Assembly (NCBI GenBank): GCA_004154925.1
Contig: QJNS01000002.1
Coordinates: 682,001 to 746,000, forward strand
Length of the DNA: 64,000 bases
Direction: 5' to 3'
Source of the DNA: Monosporascus cannonballus
Taxonomy: Eukaryota > Ascomycota > Sordariomycetes > Xylariales
Shown here piece by piece: positions 1-14,737 of the stretch; the stretch's first letter is position 1, and each line of letters begins with the position of its first letter. The position numbers were made by a program, and so were the translations under genes. The notes beneath the pieces are model-generated. The model had not been told where the DNA came from. It saw nothing but the letters and a program-made list of their open reading frames with translations, and did not search any database.

Positions 1-3000
1 AAATTCTTTTCGTATTATGAAAGCAATCATTAAAGTATTTTATTGATATAATACCGGATTATTTCTTATTAAAAAATTACAATTTAGTACGACAACAGGT
101 TTAAAATATCTTAAGTTTATTTATTAATATTTTTGCGTTTAAAATAATTATTATAATTTACAATACATTAATAAACACTTATTTTAGTCGTTAAATTTCT
201 ATATAATAACTGTATCTAGTTATAGTACGAAATGTGTCTCTATCTTTACGAATTGATATATTAGAAGTGATTTAAGATATATATAAAACTTTCATTTAAT
301 ACATTTATTAATAATTAAGGTAATTTCGAAAGTTTAATTAAAAAGTTTATTTAACAGTCCGTTTTAAGACAATAAGTTGGGAAAAATTTAAATTTAGTAC
401 TAATTTAATTTTTTTTAAAAAAAGCTGATGTTAAATTTAACAAAGTAGAACACTGAATGTATTATGTAAAATCTCTCTAGTAAGTCATAGTTATTAATAA
501 AATATTTAATAAAAACATAAATTAATTAGTTTACAATCGAAGTTTCTTTAAAAAGAATCAGAACCATCTATGTTTAATTGATCAATTAATAATTATTTAT
601 ATTTTATTACAATACACTATATTAACGTAGTTTTTCAATACTAATAAAATAATAATAAAATCCTGAATTATAATATATCAAAACTTATTAACAAGAATTA
701 TAAATTACAATAACTTGTAAAATATTTAAAAAGCCGCTTTAATTTTATTATCAATATTATAATCGTAAATAAGCGTATTTCTTCCTAATTCATTAAGAAT
801 TAAGAAAGTTTATTTACGAATTACATTTTGTATCAAACTTTAGAAATAGAAATTTTATTGTAACATATTAATTAAGTTTTCTATTAACACTTTAATTGTT
901 AGATGCTTATTTCATTTTTTATATTATAAACATTTTCCAATCGCATTAATAGTTCCAAAATTCATATATTTAATTCTATATAATAATAAAATCATATTTT
1001 AAATATATGATCATATTAATTAATATTTTAAAGATTTTTAAAATGAAAGGTAATTTTAACAATAGAAATATTTTCCTATATATAGTTTAAAAGTAAATCT
1101 TAATAAAAGATTAATCAAATTCTGTATCTTTTATATAACTTTTATATTTTTATAAATCGGATATGGTTTTTACAATCCGAGTTAATGTTAAGAAAGTTTT
1201 TAATTTCGTTATAAAAAATCATGAATTTTTTTTGAAAAACTATATATATGTATTAATATCTTATTATTATGATTTAAATATTCAAATTTTAAGTTCTGTT
1301 ACGATTTGAAATAATAAGCTACTAAGTATTATTTTCTATATTTTAATTATTTAAAAATTATTTTTAAAGTATAATTTAAATCGTCTATTTCTAAACGTTT
1401 CTATCGGTACTAAGTAATCTTATTTTTAACATTTTGGTAAATTCGATTTTAAATTAATAATTGTTTTCATTGTTTTATCACCAAATTTTAACACTTTTCT
1501 GATAATCTCTTTAAAATAAAATTCTTTTATTAAGTTATTTTCGTAATTAGTAATTCTACAATTCTGCCGAATAGGTATAACGTTCGTTTTATTCAAAATA
1601 AATTAATTTCTAATTAAATTTAATTTAAAATCTTATATTTAATTTTAACCGAGAATAACTATACATTCTTAAATATTCAATTTCTATATATACTACATAT
1701 ATTGTGTTAGATAAATTCGATAATTAACATGATTTAAAAGATGGTTTATAGAATAATTATAATTAATCGTTAAAAGTCTATTAAAATCCTAATAAGTTTT
1801 ATAAGTAAATTTTAATATTTATAATAAATGTATATCAAATTAAAATCCAATTTCATATTTTGTTTAAATTATTTTAATTCGATAATAATCGCATTAAAAC
1901 TAAATTAATAAGGTCATTTTATTTTATTAATGTTTTCCTTAAAATATTTATAAAAAGTATAGAAATTACTAATAATAATAATAGTAATAAAATACATTAT
2001 TGAAAATTAATCATATACCGTTAAATAGATCGCCTATTTAATAAGGTTTTAGTTTTTAATTGTAAATTTAAATATTATAAATGGTAAATATCCAATAAAA
2101 CGTTTAAACAGTTCAATCTATTGTTTTTCCAATTTAATTATATTTTTTTCAATATGTTTTAGTTTTTCAAAATTTATATAGCCATCTTTATAAATTTTAG
2201 AGTGGTAACATTTTCTTAATAAATATAGGATGATGGTATTATTTATATTATAGTAACCTATAACCTTTTAGCTTTCAAACTTTCTTTCAAATTCATTATG
2301 CTTCGGAAATATCGTAATAATTTAATTTAAAACGTGTATTCCTTTAGTTATATAAAAACATTTCCAATATTTCCTTCATATTATTATTTTATAATTTTAT
2401 AAATATCTTACGTTTTAATTAATCCATAAATTATTAAAATAAAAATACGGTATTTGTAGAATAATATCATATTGTAAAATAGTCGTTCGTTTTGACGAAA
2501 ATTATTTTTAGTTCTTTGAAGTTTAAAAGCTTTTTACATTTTTCGAAATATTCGTTTATATATATATGTAGTTAAATTTCAGTTCAGTGCAAATAACTTT
2601 TAAAACTTTAATTTATATTTCTAAAAACTCAGAATTGGTCTATTATAATTAAAGATATAAAACGATGTTTTATTTTGAATCAATTATAACTTTAAACCTT
2701 TTATTATTGTATTACAATCTCTTAATTAAATTATATACGCTTTTCTTCATTATATATAAGGTTTTATATTTATAAATAATTAGAATTTCTAAAAGTCTTA
2801 ACCATTTACCATTTTCCACATAACGTAGTTTACGTATAGAAAATAATTTTATTTTAAAACTGTGTAAAGAATATATTTAATATAATAACTATTTGTATAT
2901 TTATATCAACATTGTAGTTAATTGATATTCGAAAATAACGGATTTTCTTTTAAAATAATATTTAGTTTTATATTTTTCAGATTATAGCATTATAATTATA

Positions 3001-4066
3001 AAGTTTCAAAAAATATTTCTATACTTAAAAGTGTTTATTAAAAATAGAATATCGAGAAATAACATGAATAGTATTAAAACACAACCTCTTAATTTTATTT
3101 AAATGTACGGTATATCTAATAAAATTTGAAGATTTTTGTGATTAAGGAATCTTTATGTTTTTAAAAATATTATTTAATACCGTAAATATTTCGCTATTTT
3201 ATCCGAATTAAAAAGTGATATTTTTAACGTATAAAATAATTAAATAATTATCGTTATAATAAGTTACAAAATACAATATTATATAGAAATTCGTTAATAC
3301 CTTTTTTGAAATGTATAATATAATTATAAAAATAATAAGGTTTAAATAATTATTATATAGAATTGCTAATATTTGACTAAAATTAGCCGTATTCGGTGAA
3401 TATTTTACATCTTCGTATATCGATATAATAAAAATATTGTAACTTTATAATTATATTGAAAACAGTTTACTATAAATAATACGTATAAACTTTAACCTTA
3501 AAACTTTAATATATAAAACAAATATCGTACTTTAAAATATCTTTTTAAATTTGAATAACTTTATTTATAACAAATATTAACTAAATGAACTTGAATTAAT
3601 ATATTTCGTTTTTTACCTTATTATTTATCTCGTATTTAACCGCTTCAACTTTTTAAAGATAAAAACCTTTTTTTTATTCAAGTCTTTTTGGTGAAAAAAT
3701 AATATTCGCCTTTAAAATTCATTTTTGTAATATAATTAAAATATCTTAAATTAAACTCATTTCGTTATCCTTTTTTGAACCCGCATTCGCTTTTTCAAGA
3801 TTTATGTTATCTTTTTTAAATCTATTATTAAACGTTCATTATTATTTGATCTGCCGGCTTCTTTTTTTAAAAGAAGATGTGAGTTCAAATTACGTGATTT
3901 CATAATAATAATTTTAGGTATATATTTTATGTTAAAATATAAATTTAAATGTTAAATATAAAATACATTTGAGTTCAAGGTATGTTTTTAAAGTATAATT
4001 AAAATTAAACAAAACTTTTAACTAATATAATTTGTACGATAAATATTATATTAAATATATTAGAAT
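1..4066. other. AT-rich, RIP-like DNA without a recognisable gene
   Basis: The stretch is dominated by A and T with frequent TA steps and almost no GC-rich words. No open frame above 60 codons exists on either strand, and I recognise no transposon protein motif or LTR end. It is most simply read as old repeat DNA mutated beyond recognition. A few less degraded words occur near 3840-3900, but they do not extend into a frame. Confidence 0.7.
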
Positions 4067-4195
4067 TGTAAGAAAATGGGCCCCGAGGCGTTTTCTTCAT
4101 CAGCGCGGATAAGAACGTTCAACGCATCTTGGCGTTGGAACTGTTAATATTTCAGATTATGTGGTGGAATAGCTAATCTTTTTTATTCTCTTACA
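4067..4195 (+). repeat. left terminal direct repeat of the TRIM-like element
   Basis: It aligns along its whole length with 4645-4774, for example GCGCGGATAAGAAC at 4103-4116 matches the same word near 4680-4693. Most differences are transitions. The copy contains TTGGCGTTGGAAC at 4129-4141, the partner of the inverted repeat at 4198-4210. Confidence 0.6.
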
Positions 4196-4644
4196 TTGTT
4201 CCAACGCCAATCGGGTGCATTGGTTATTAATTGCGACCATAGCTTAGGGTTCGAATCCGATCAAAGCTGAAAGATACTAAGAATTTTTCTATAGATCGTC
4301 GAAACGAGGCCTTCGTCGCGCTTATAAGATAAAGCAACTTACCCATTCGCTCTTGGGTCGACGATTGGTCACCGTCGAGCCCTGGAACAAAGTGGTTTGG
4401 GACGGTAAGGTCCATTCGCATTAGCAGCAGCCGTTAGAAGGTCGGCAATAGGTCGGCGATAAGTCGTAGTGGCGTAGTACGTGCTTTATCTCTTAGAGGT
4501 TTAACACACTTAAGCCAATAGCTTTACTACGCGTATTGCCAAAAAATCCATGAAGTTAGAGAAGAAAATAAATAAAAAGATAACGAATAAAGTTGGGATT
4601 ATTTCCTAAGGAATCGGGACGATTCCTTTAGGAAAAGGGCATAA

Positions 4645-4774
4645 TGTAAGGAAATAGACCTCGGAGCGATTCCTACTTAAGCGCGGATAAGAACTTCCAA
4701 CGCACCTTGGCATTAAAACTGCTGATATTTTAGATTATGTAGCGGAGCGGCTAGTTCTTTTATTCCCTTATACA
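4645..4774 (+). repeat. right terminal direct repeat of the TRIM-like element
   Basis: This is the second copy of the repeat. The segment matching TTGGCGTTGGAAC reads TTGGCATTAAAAC here, which differs by G to A changes only, the expected RIP signature. Confidence 0.6.
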
Positions 4775-7136
4775 AATATGATAATTAATTTATAGTTTTT
4801 AAGGCTAAAATAAATTACATCTTAATTTTATAAAGCCTTATTTTAAAACCGATTAATAAGTAATTGCTGACAAATTTCGATTATAATAAATCTAATATTC
4901 GTTAATTTTACGGTTCGATAAGGTCGAAAGGTTAAACTTTGCGCGGTAAACCTTAAGTGCGCAAAAAAGGCTTTGCGAATCTTCGCCAGTCTTACGGCTC
5001 GATCGTTTTACAACTATAAGAAAGATCTTAGTACGATAACTAGATAAAAATATTTGACATCAAATTAACTTGTAAAATAACTGTCAACCAAAATATCATG
5101 CTACGAAATTCGGAATATGCGATACCGGTTATCTGTAATAGTAAGATTTCTATAGAAATTATCTTATTTACAGTACTTTATTTTTTAAAAGTTATTGAAA
5201 AAACTAAGATTAAAGATATTATCGATCTAGGAAATTTAAGTTCTATACATAATTTCTTTTTAACAGAAGACTTTAAATTATTATTAAAAAGAAAATAATT
5301 TCTTTTAGTAGTATCTTGTTAAAAGGTTTTTAAAAAACTTAAAATAAGGATTTTAATAATTATATATTTATTATAAAATATAAAAAAATTAATTTATAAC
5401 CTTTAATTCCAGGATAATAAGAGAACATAGAAGGTACGGCTAAATATCGACAATTAGTAGCCCACTTACATGTTTAAAATAACTACAAAATCTTATATCC
5501 GGGCGAGTACATACATAGTCTAGATAAAAGTCTATGAATACACTTATTTCTTATTATAGTCCCCAACTATTCAGTTATTACTATGTGTAAATATCTATCC
5601 CTATATATTAATATTTAGCACTTTATAAAATTAAAAAATATAACGGTATTTTTTATAATTGTTTTAATTAAATAATAATAAAGTTAAAGGTTTTCATTAT
5701 TAAACGATTAAAACATTTTTACTTTAAAAACCAAGGTATTTATTATAAAGATATATAACTTTTCGTTATATATTAAACTTTTTTCTTCTTTTACTTGATT
5801 CCGTAATTATTTTCTTTTTTGAAAATTTTAACCTTAAATTCTTAAATATTAATAAATTCCGATAAAACCGACTTTCTAAAATAAAGCCATTACGAATGTT
5901 ATATTTCTAATGAATTAAAAGACTTTCTCAGTAAAAAATAAATTATTTATTTAAATTAATAATATACGATAAATCTATAACCAAAATAAAATTTATGATA
6001 TATTTATTATGCATTATAATATAATATTGGATTATATTAAATATAAAACGATTTATACCTAAGTAAGTAATACAATAAGGGTTGATTATTTTTTTAAAAA
6101 TCGTTAAAAGAAAATATATTTATTTTATAATAATTTTAAAAATATAAATTTAATATAAAATAATTTTCATTTGCAAATCATAATTAAACAAAAAACAATT
6201 TCTAAATTATATTTAAAAAACTTACGATACTTTTTATTTGTTAACCAAATAATATCGTGAATTAAAAACTTAAAATAATTATTAGAAAACAAAACCAAAT
6301 AAATATTATTAATATAAAAGAATTAAATTTTTATATATTTTAACTTCTCCAAGTAATTATATTGTAAACTTTACACACTTTATATAATCTGTGTTTCAAA
6401 TATTAAAATTAACCAACTTAAATTTATTCTCTCAAAAGCTAAGAATTTACGTTCGAAATTTAACAGTAGCAGATTTACGCTAAGCCTTTCAAGGTTTTTC
6501 GTAACAAAACCTCCTATTTTTATAACATTTTTTTCGATCAATTCATGTTAAAAACGTTTACTTAAGAATTTATTATTAGTAATTTTGGCATTATTAATAA
6601 CACTTCTATAATAAACGTGAAATATTTATAAGATTATTTTCAAGTTTTTAAATATTTTCAAAATATTAAAAGGCTTTAGTTTAATTAATTAAGCTTTTAA
6701 ATTTCTTTTTTCGTATATCAAATTCTGTTTTCAATATTTATATTCTCTATTACTTTTAATGGTATTTGTTATTATTTTAAATTTTAATATAGATTTTAAT
6801 TAATAATGATATTTTAAAAATTCCTTGATAATTATATATAAAATATTATACTTAATATTAAACCTTCGCATCTTTTTTGACTTTAATTATTATTTAATTA
6901 AGTAGTAAATATAGATTTATTTTTAGTTTTTAAATCAATTACTTTAATTAAATAGATATATATATTATATTGAGATTAAAATCAATATTATAAGTTAAGT
7001 ATATAATAGGTAATTCTTTAAACTTTATTACTGTGGTTGTTAATGATATAATATTATATATATGTTCTTAAGATTTAATTTAATTGTTGTGTTAATCAGT
7101 TTAATTAAAGTGTAAATACGCTAAATAATTTATAAC
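4775..7136. other. AT-rich DNA, no convincing gene
   Basis: AT-rich sequence with one 66-codon open frame at 5098-5298 that has ordinary AT-driven composition and no recognisable motif. Two short, less mutated patches (about 4900-5000 and 5400-5580) contain GC words but no frame. I treat these as fragments of older repeats. Confidence 0.6.
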
Positions 7137-7141
7137 TTAAA

Positions 7142-7291
7142 TGTTACGGCGCTGTACGTTTCTTGAGTTTCTGGAAGATATTCTGTTATTGTACGAAGAA
7201 AAAAGAAAAGAGCTATTTAGCAAGCGCGAAGCGTTTGCATATATATAGCGAAACGGCGGCTTAAATAAATCGCTTTGCGAGTGCCGTAATA
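7142..7291 (-). repeat. 3' LTR of the Gypsy element 7142-14732
   Basis: Starts TGTTACGGCG and ends GCCGTAATA, where the final CA has become TA by a RIP-like change. It contains TATATATA and a near-palindrome around AGCAAGCGCGAAGCG. The partner LTR is 14581-14732. Confidence 0.88.
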
Positions 7292-10200
7292 AGAGCCCGT
7301 TTTTTAAGGCAGTTATCCTTAATTATATAAAAGAAAAAATAAAAAACTTAAATGTTTTTCCCGAATTCGAACCCTAGCTAGTTAATGGCGTATTAGGTGT
7401 CGTAAAGCATTATGGCGTTAATATGGTGTACGCGCGGTATAGCTAATATAGAGCCGCGCCAATGGCCGGGTAAGGGGGTGCCGTATAAAAAATATATAAC
7501 GCTAGTTCCGATACGAAAATAATAATAGTATCGTATGGGATATTATTAGCCCGACTGGAGTTTACGATACACTTACTTTTACCGTTTTCGCAATATAAAT
7601 ACCAGGTTTCCCTTTAACTTTTATTTTTTTGTTTTTTCGTTATTTTTATAACGCCTTTTTATTTTCCGTTTTATAATTTTTTTTTCGTTATCGTAATCAT
7701 GTTTTCTCGGCCTTATATTATTTACGTAATGCCCGGTTACGCGAAATAGTTATATATAATTTATTTTAGATATGTTTTTTTTAATTATAATTTCGATATT
7801 AGAAAAATACTTTTTTATAACGGTTTTACGTCGGCCGTAATAGCAAAATATATACTTTATATTAAACGTTAAAAGATATCCCAATTATTAAGTTAAATAC
7901 GTCGTAACATTAATATTAAGTTTACGGGGTATTGTTATTATATTAATTCGCTGACGTATAGCCGGCAAAGGGCGTCCAGGGCGATTTTCTGAATTTAAAT
8001 ATCTTTTTTTACTGGGTAGATTTGAATTTTAACATTAACCGCGATAACGATAACGAAATGATTTTCGACGATAAATGCGACGAAAGATATGCGCATTTTA
8101 ACGGTTTTCGTCGAGAACTTTAGAAGGCGGTATTCCGATTTTATACCGCCTTCAAGGCGGCCGAAAAAACTTACCGTACCGTATTTGCTATAACGAACGT
8201 AAAAAAAGCTGATATTATTTTTTAATTATAATTATATTTTTAATATTACTTATAAAAAATAAGATTAAATATTTTAGGTAAATTGCTATCCGACAGACTT
8301 TAATATAAATTTATAATCCTTATTTTATAAGTAATGCCGTAAATATACCGAAACATATATTCCGTAATAACGTAATATTAATTTTACGATAATATAATAA
8401 TGTATAAATTGCCGCTTAAAAAATAATTAAATATTATTTAGTTATTAATAACAAAAGGTATTAATTATAGAGATTAATTAAGCTCCTTTTTGGTAATAAA
8501 ATACATATTATTATTTTTATAACTTTAGATTCCGATTAAGTCGATATCGATATTATAACGTTTTTTTTTACATTTTAATAATTTTTAATCGTTACGTTAT
8601 TATTATATTACCGTATTGCTTTTTAGGGTTAAGCTATTATATGTTTCGTAATCGTTATTGTAGCGTGCCGTTATTTGGCCGTTAGTTTTCGTAATTCGGT
8701 TATTTATGGCGTTAATAAAATTAATATTTTTTTTCTTAATTTTAATATAATATGGGTTTTGTCATAATCTTATTACGGTATTGGTTTAATAAAATATTTT
8801 TTGCGTACGTTTTTCGTTATTTTCCGTTATTATTTTGATAATACCTGGTACTAATTAGGTAACCTTGATTTATTAAAATTATTTTTATAAAATTCTATTC
8901 TATTAAAGTTATATTTTTTAAGATTTATAACTGGTTTCTAAATAAGGCGATATAATCATAATTATTTAATTTTATATTAGAAATTATATTTAAATTTTTT
9001 AAAATTCGGGATCTTTTTAAAATATTTTTTGATATTTTTTATATCGTCCGTATTTATAACGATAACGTTTTCGGCACAAATATTTTATTCTCCGTCTATT
9101 ACTTTTTATTTTGAAAGGTTCGGTTTACAACTTTAAATCAAAGAAAATATGAAAAACCAAAAATAATTTATATCATATCGGCAGCTTTATAGCTACGACG
9201 TGAAAATATACCTTAATAATAACGAAAAAGTTTATTTATTTAATATGATATTTATTATTAGGCCGTTTTGATTTTATATAAAGTATATTAATTTAAGTTT
9301 TGATTTTTTATAAATATATCTGGATTAATATGGTATTAGTTAATTTTTTATATATTAGTTTTATATTTTTATTATTAATCTTTTAATGTTTTTAAAAAAT
9401 AAATTTAATTTATCCGCGTAATTTATTACTTTGATATATATTTTTATGTAAATGTTTGGAGGGTTTTAAAAGGGTTTTATTGTTCCGGATTTATAATAAA
9501 ATAAAAGCCATTATTAATAGAAAACGGCAGAATATTAAAAGTTTTAGGTATATAATTATTATTAATAAATTCAGTTAAGGGAAATTAATGTATTGAATTA
9601 AGTTTTAAAAAAGAATAATAACCTCGTAAATATTATTTTATTACTGTATTAACGTTTTCTATATGATTATAAATTTGAAAATAATATACAATTCAAACGT
9701 AAAATATAATGTTTAAAAATTAATTTTGTTTTTTTCAAAAAGCCAAAATAAATTATATATTACGATCCGATATAATTATGGTTAGGGTGCCATATGAACG
9801 GTATATATCTGAAAAGAAAACTTTGGCGAAAGTAATTACGGATATATCAATAATAATAATAAAATAACGTATTTTTATAAGTTTATTAATTATTATAATA
9901 ACGTATTTATAAATATACCCGCATTGTTTGTAAGAGAGAAAGGGGTCGACGTAATTTATAGAAATATCGTTCTATAAGCGCAGCGGGATACGTAAAAAGG
10001 TCGAAAAAGTCCGTGAGCGAGGTTTTAAACGTTTTTATACGGCGGTAAAAATAATAACCTTATACGAACGTATTTACGTCCCGTAATAAGTATAATTAAT
10101 AATAATTTCGTTATAATAAATCGTTTATTTTAAAACATTTTAAATAATCCGTAAACTGTATTATAATTACGGTATAATATTTGTTACTTTAAGGTTGTAT

Positions 10201-12500
10201 TTTTTAATATAAAAAATTAACTTTTAATATAATTATGCTTTTATACCGCTTTATAATTAACTTTCGTAATTTTAAAGTCCTTACGGATATTTAATTTAAA
10301 CTGTTTATAAGTTAAATTGGTGAATATCGCCAAAATATCGTTAATTAATATGGATAATTTGTAAACGTTATTGATTAATACGTTTATCGGCTAATTGGTA
10401 TTTATAACGTATACCTTAAAAAGGGTTTTTTATCGTTTAAATAAAAGATATTATTCGATATTGGTATGTTATTTTATAATTAATCGTATTATGGCGGTCC
10501 GTAAGTTAAGCGCCGAGCTGGCGCGATAATATATCAGGAACCGTAACTTCTTTTCCCGATTTATAAATTATTTGAAACCGAAAATGGTCAAGGAATTTAG
10601 ATTAACGTATTTAATGTTTATTTGAAAATTTTATAATAACGAAATATTATAAGTTTTTATAATCGGTAATAAGTTATATAGATTTTTCGGCTCTTTATAA
10701 TTCCGGGCGCTATTTTTGGAAAACTTTAACGATAATTCATAATTTTTTAATATAAATTTTATAATTATATTTTGCGGGGTTATATTTTGTTAAAAAAGGC
10801 AATAGGCCGCAAAATGTTTAACGTATTGTATTACGAAAATTCCTTTTTGATACCTAATTAAGAATATTAATTTTTATAATTATTTTCCGCCGAAAGTCGT
10901 AATATAACAAAATTAGTACCGTAAGAAAAAAGGTTTTTAAAGTATTAAAAATTTATTACGGTATTTTTTGTTAAAGCATTTATTGATTTTACCTTATTTA
11001 TTAACATAATTAAAGGTTTGTAATTAACGAAAAACCTTTTATAAATTATTAATAAAAATATGTGAAATCGAAAAAACGTTATATGTTTTATAATATTCCG
11101 AAAAGTTCTTATTATTAAATCATTTTAACCTTTTCGGGGTTTATAATAATACCGTTAATAAAAATTATTAAGCCCAAATAATATATTTTTATTACGTTAA
11201 AATCTGTATTTTTAGATATTAATGATTAATCCGGTATTTATAAAGCAACGAATTATTTTACGGATATAACCATTATGCTTTTTTTGGCTTTTATTATAAA
11301 TTAAAATATTGTTAAAAACTTATAATATATTTGTTTAAATGAGAAAATAATTTATAATTAATATAATATTAAAACGAATTCAAAGCGTTTATTACGTCGA
11401 AACTTATCATAAGGTATTTAAATAACTCGAATAAGATTATAAAAGTTATTTTTTATTTATTTTTAACAGTAATAGGCAAATAATTAAAAGTTATAAGAAT
11501 ATTGATTTCGTAAATATTTACGTTAAGTAAAAAACGTTTAAGGTTTTCCAGATTAAGAAAATATAATAATATTTTTTTACTGTAATATTATTAAGGCCGC
11601 AATAATTAATGTAAATACGTATTTTATTTTCAGGCTTTTTTTGCAAATAAAATTAAGGTTATTATTAAAACATTATTAAGGCAAATAAAACCTTTTTTTA
11701 AATAATTATCGATATATTTCCGTATTACTAACAGTTCGTAAAGGAACATAATTTTTATGCGGTTATACGGTGGCGTTTAATCTAGGAACAATTCGATTTT
11801 ATAGTTAAAAAGTTGGTACGGTAATAAGAAGTTAACGTTGCTAAAAACGAACGTTTTTGCTAAGTTATAGTATTTAAGTAATAGCTTTTTTAAAACTTCG
11901 GTTATTATTGCCGGTGGTTTACCGTTAAAATAGTTTTATATATTTTTTTCGATTGCATAAATTAATTAGGGCGCCTTTATTATTTAGTTATAACACACCC
12001 GTAATCTAGGAGGAATAATATCTAGATCGATATTATTATTCTGGATAAAAATATTACGTTAACTCGTAATAAACGTTAATAACGCCATTTCGTTTGTAAA
12101 TAATAATTAAGAAAATAAAGTAACGGTTTTATGTAATGCGTTTATAACAGCGAAAAATTTAGTAAAAGGTATAAAATTTATTATTATATTTTTTATACGG
12201 TAAAACGTTAAGACATTAATAACGCGGAATAATCGTACCATTACGGATATAATGTTAGAATAAGGTAAAAAGATTAAAGAAATAAAGGATAATTCTGCCA
12301 AAAATAGGAAAATTCAAAGCTTTAATACCGTTTCGTTATTTATACGTATTATTACTGTCGTTTAATCGATTAACGAATTATATTTTCGAACTTAAATTAG
12401 CCCGAAAATATCGTTAGAACCGTTTAAGGGCTACCGGTAAAAAGTAAAATCTTTTATAACGGAATTTATATAAAATCGTATTACATAAGCCGTCGTAAGT

Positions 12501-12690
12501 TGTGACGGGCACGATGCGTAGGTTGAACGGAGGCACGGCCCAACAAAGGTTTCTATTCAAGGTAAGGAGGGAAGGGGAGAAACAGCTAGCCACCAGCGAG
12601 GTGGCTGCTCCCTATATACATATAGGTGAGCTCGGGCTAAGGAGCTCGCTCTGTAAGCCCGAGCTGCCCTATAGGCTCTATCCTGTAACA
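12501..12690. mobile_element. solo LTR, GC-rich and not RIP-mutated, nested in the Gypsy element
   Basis: A sharply bounded GC-rich segment inside AT-rich retrotransposon DNA. It starts TGTGACGG and ends CTGTAACA, the TG..CA layout of an LTR. The flanking five bases are TAAGT and TAATT, a near match for a target duplication. It carries a TATA-like stretch (CTATATACATATAG, 12612-12625) and a perfect 10-base inverted repeat, AGCTCGGGCT (12629-12638) with AGCCCGAGCT (12656-12665). A 63-codon open frame across it is a by-product of the lack of mutation. It inserted after the host element had been degraded, or it is too short to have been targeted by RIP. Confidence 0.65.
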
Positions 12691-14580
12691 TAATTAAACT
12701 AATTATAGTTTTATTTATTAATTTAAGTCGACAGAATTAAACGATTAAGTAATAAAAAATATTATTTTAGTGCGCAAAATTATTATTAATAAATCTTATA
12801 AATAAATATCCGTAATTTATTGTAAACTGTGCCAGTAATACCGTATTATCGTTAAACTATAAATAAAACGAAACAGAAAAAACTATATTAAAATTTATAA
12901 AACGCATATATAGGTTTAGCTTATTATTATTCTGATAACTTAATAAACGCTTTTAATTATAATTTATTTTAAACATTAAGCGTTTTATGTTATGCCGTAT
13001 TAATATTTGGCTGTAATATTATAAGTATTACGTTAATTGTCATATTTTACCCACGCCAGTTAAGGCATATAAAAAATTAATATTTTTTTTCATAATATAT
13101 ATAAAAATTTAACTTACGTTAACCTTTTTTTTTCGGTTAAAAGGGGGCGGGGCCCGGTAACCTCGGTTATTACCGTATTTAGCTACACAAGTTCGAGCCC
13201 GAAAGGCGTCAAAACGTTCGGCAAACGTTACGGTAATGCTTTTTTAGTTATTTAGCTTTTAGCTATATATTGACGGAAAGTCCGATTTATTATATTATTA
13301 AAAAGGGTTTTGAAAAGTTATATTTACACTAAATTATTTTCGAGAATAAGGCGTTATATTTATAGGATCAAAGTTTTTTAAAGTATTTTATTAATTTTTT
13401 ATTATATTGCGATAATACGTAAAATTGGCGGTTACCGGCTTTAATCGGCTAGACGTATAAAGTTACCAATAAAGTCGGCAAATGTTATTAAGGTTTATTT
13501 TAATGTTTGAAAATCCGAATAAATCTAGGTTAATACATTAATAATAACATAAATTTAATATAAAAATAAAAATATATTATTTATATCCCGTTATATTTAC
13601 GGTTACGTTTTAGAATTCGTAAATTATATTATTATATTATCGACCTTATTACGTATAGGCAAATAAATGTTATTTTAAAGCCATTAAATTATATATATAA
13701 TGCGGTTTATGACCAAAAATTAAATATTTCGATTAAATATAAATTTTAAGCATATTAAAAATTATTAAATAATGTATTTTTCTTATAAAAGTATTGGATT
13801 TTTAACGCTGTTTTTAAATATAAATAATTCAAAATTAGGAATATAGTAATTATTTAATATTTTAAAAAACGTATAACGTAAATTCATTAAAAGTTAAATA
13901 ATATTGGATTATAAGATTATTTTAAATAAAATATTAACAAAGGACGATAATATGCTTTTTATAACAGTAATTTATTATAATAACCGTTTTACGATAATTA
14001 AACGTTTTCCTAAATAAAAAATTTAAAAAAGGATTTTTCCGTTTATCGGAATAATTATTTTATAATTACAAAACGTTTACGAAATTAGTTTTATTCGGCC
14101 ATAACTTAATCCGTAATAATTAAGCAATTATAAAGTTAACAATTTTTATACAATAATTATTTAGAGTTCGTAAATTATTTCTAAATTTAAATATTTTCGT
14201 ATTTTAAACGTTCATAAGCCTTTTTAAAATTTGCAAAAGTGTTCCGAAATAGTTTCTAAAAATAATCGTATTATTCGAAAAAACGTTTTAACAGCATAAA
14301 ATTATAAGTAAGCCGTATTATAGCGGCAATTAAATAAAGGAATTCTTAAAAAATATTTTGAAATTCGTAAATCGAACAAATAACGTTACGTTATTATTTT
14401 GTCCATATTTAGAGATAAACGTATTAATACCCGTATTACCCTGTTCAAAGGTTGGGAGATCTGGGGAAATTATGACGAGATGGCGATATAATAACAGCGG
14501 ACCTAAGGCGCGGTATAAACCGTATTATAGCGAGGCTATGTAAATTGCCATAAAGTTTATTTTTTGAAGGTACTATAAAT

Positions 14581-14732
14581 TGTTACGGCGTTATACGTTT
14601 TTTTTGAGTTTATAGAAAATGTTCTGTTATTGCATAAGGAAGAAAAAAAAGAGCTTTTTAGCAAGCGCGCAGCGCTTGCGTATATATACCAAAACGGCGG
14701 CTTAAATAAGCCGCTTTGTTAATGCTGTAACA
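14581..14732 (-). repeat. 5' LTR of the Gypsy element 7142-14732
   Basis: Starts TGTTACGGCG and ends GCTGTAACA, followed by the duplication TTAAA. It shows the family's hallmarks more clearly than the other copy: the palindrome GCGGCTTAAATAAGCCGC near 14696-14714, a TATATATA box, and the hairpin-forming GCAAGCGCGCAGCGCTTGC. Confidence 0.88.
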
Positions 14733-14737
14733 TTAAA

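Larger units (their letters stand above)
4067..4774. mobile_element. possible TRIM-like element (miniature terminal-repeat retrotransposon)
   Basis: Two direct repeats of about 130 bases (4067-4195 and 4645-4774) flank about 450 bases of internal DNA. Each repeat starts TGTAAG and ends in ACA, as LTRs do. A purine-rich tract (AGGAAAAGGGC, about 4630-4640) lies just before the second repeat, where a polypurine tract would be expected. Three bases after the first repeat, GTTCCAACGCCAA (4198-4210) is the perfect reverse complement of 4129-4141 inside that repeat, which could serve as a self-priming site. There is no protein frame of retrotransposon type inside. The internal part also carries GGTTCGAATCC (4248-4258), identical to a tRNA B-box, and an imperfect palindrome (4604-4633). 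I found no clear target-site duplication (AGAAT versus AATAT), so the call is tentative. Confidence 0.45.
7142..14732 (-). mobile_element. complete but inactivated Ty3/Gypsy LTR retrotransposon
   Basis: Two LTRs of 150 and 152 bases flank 7.3 kb and are bounded by an identical 5-base duplication TTAAA (7137-7141 and 14733-14737), so both ends are certain. The polyprotein is on the minus strand but riddled with TAA and TAG. Readable pieces are the segment after the reverse transcriptase palm (GIIINPEKVKMI, near 11155-11120, followed by a match to the FIKGFS block) and RNase H (NIIIKFILKNYELSLKFSK, near 10800-10745). The order of these domains gives the minus orientation, so 14581-14732 is the 5' LTR. 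A purine stretch with AAAAAACGGG abuts the 3' LTR on the minus strand. Integrase should lie near 9-10.5 kb but I could not read it with certainty. It cannot encode active protein in its present state. Confidence 0.85.
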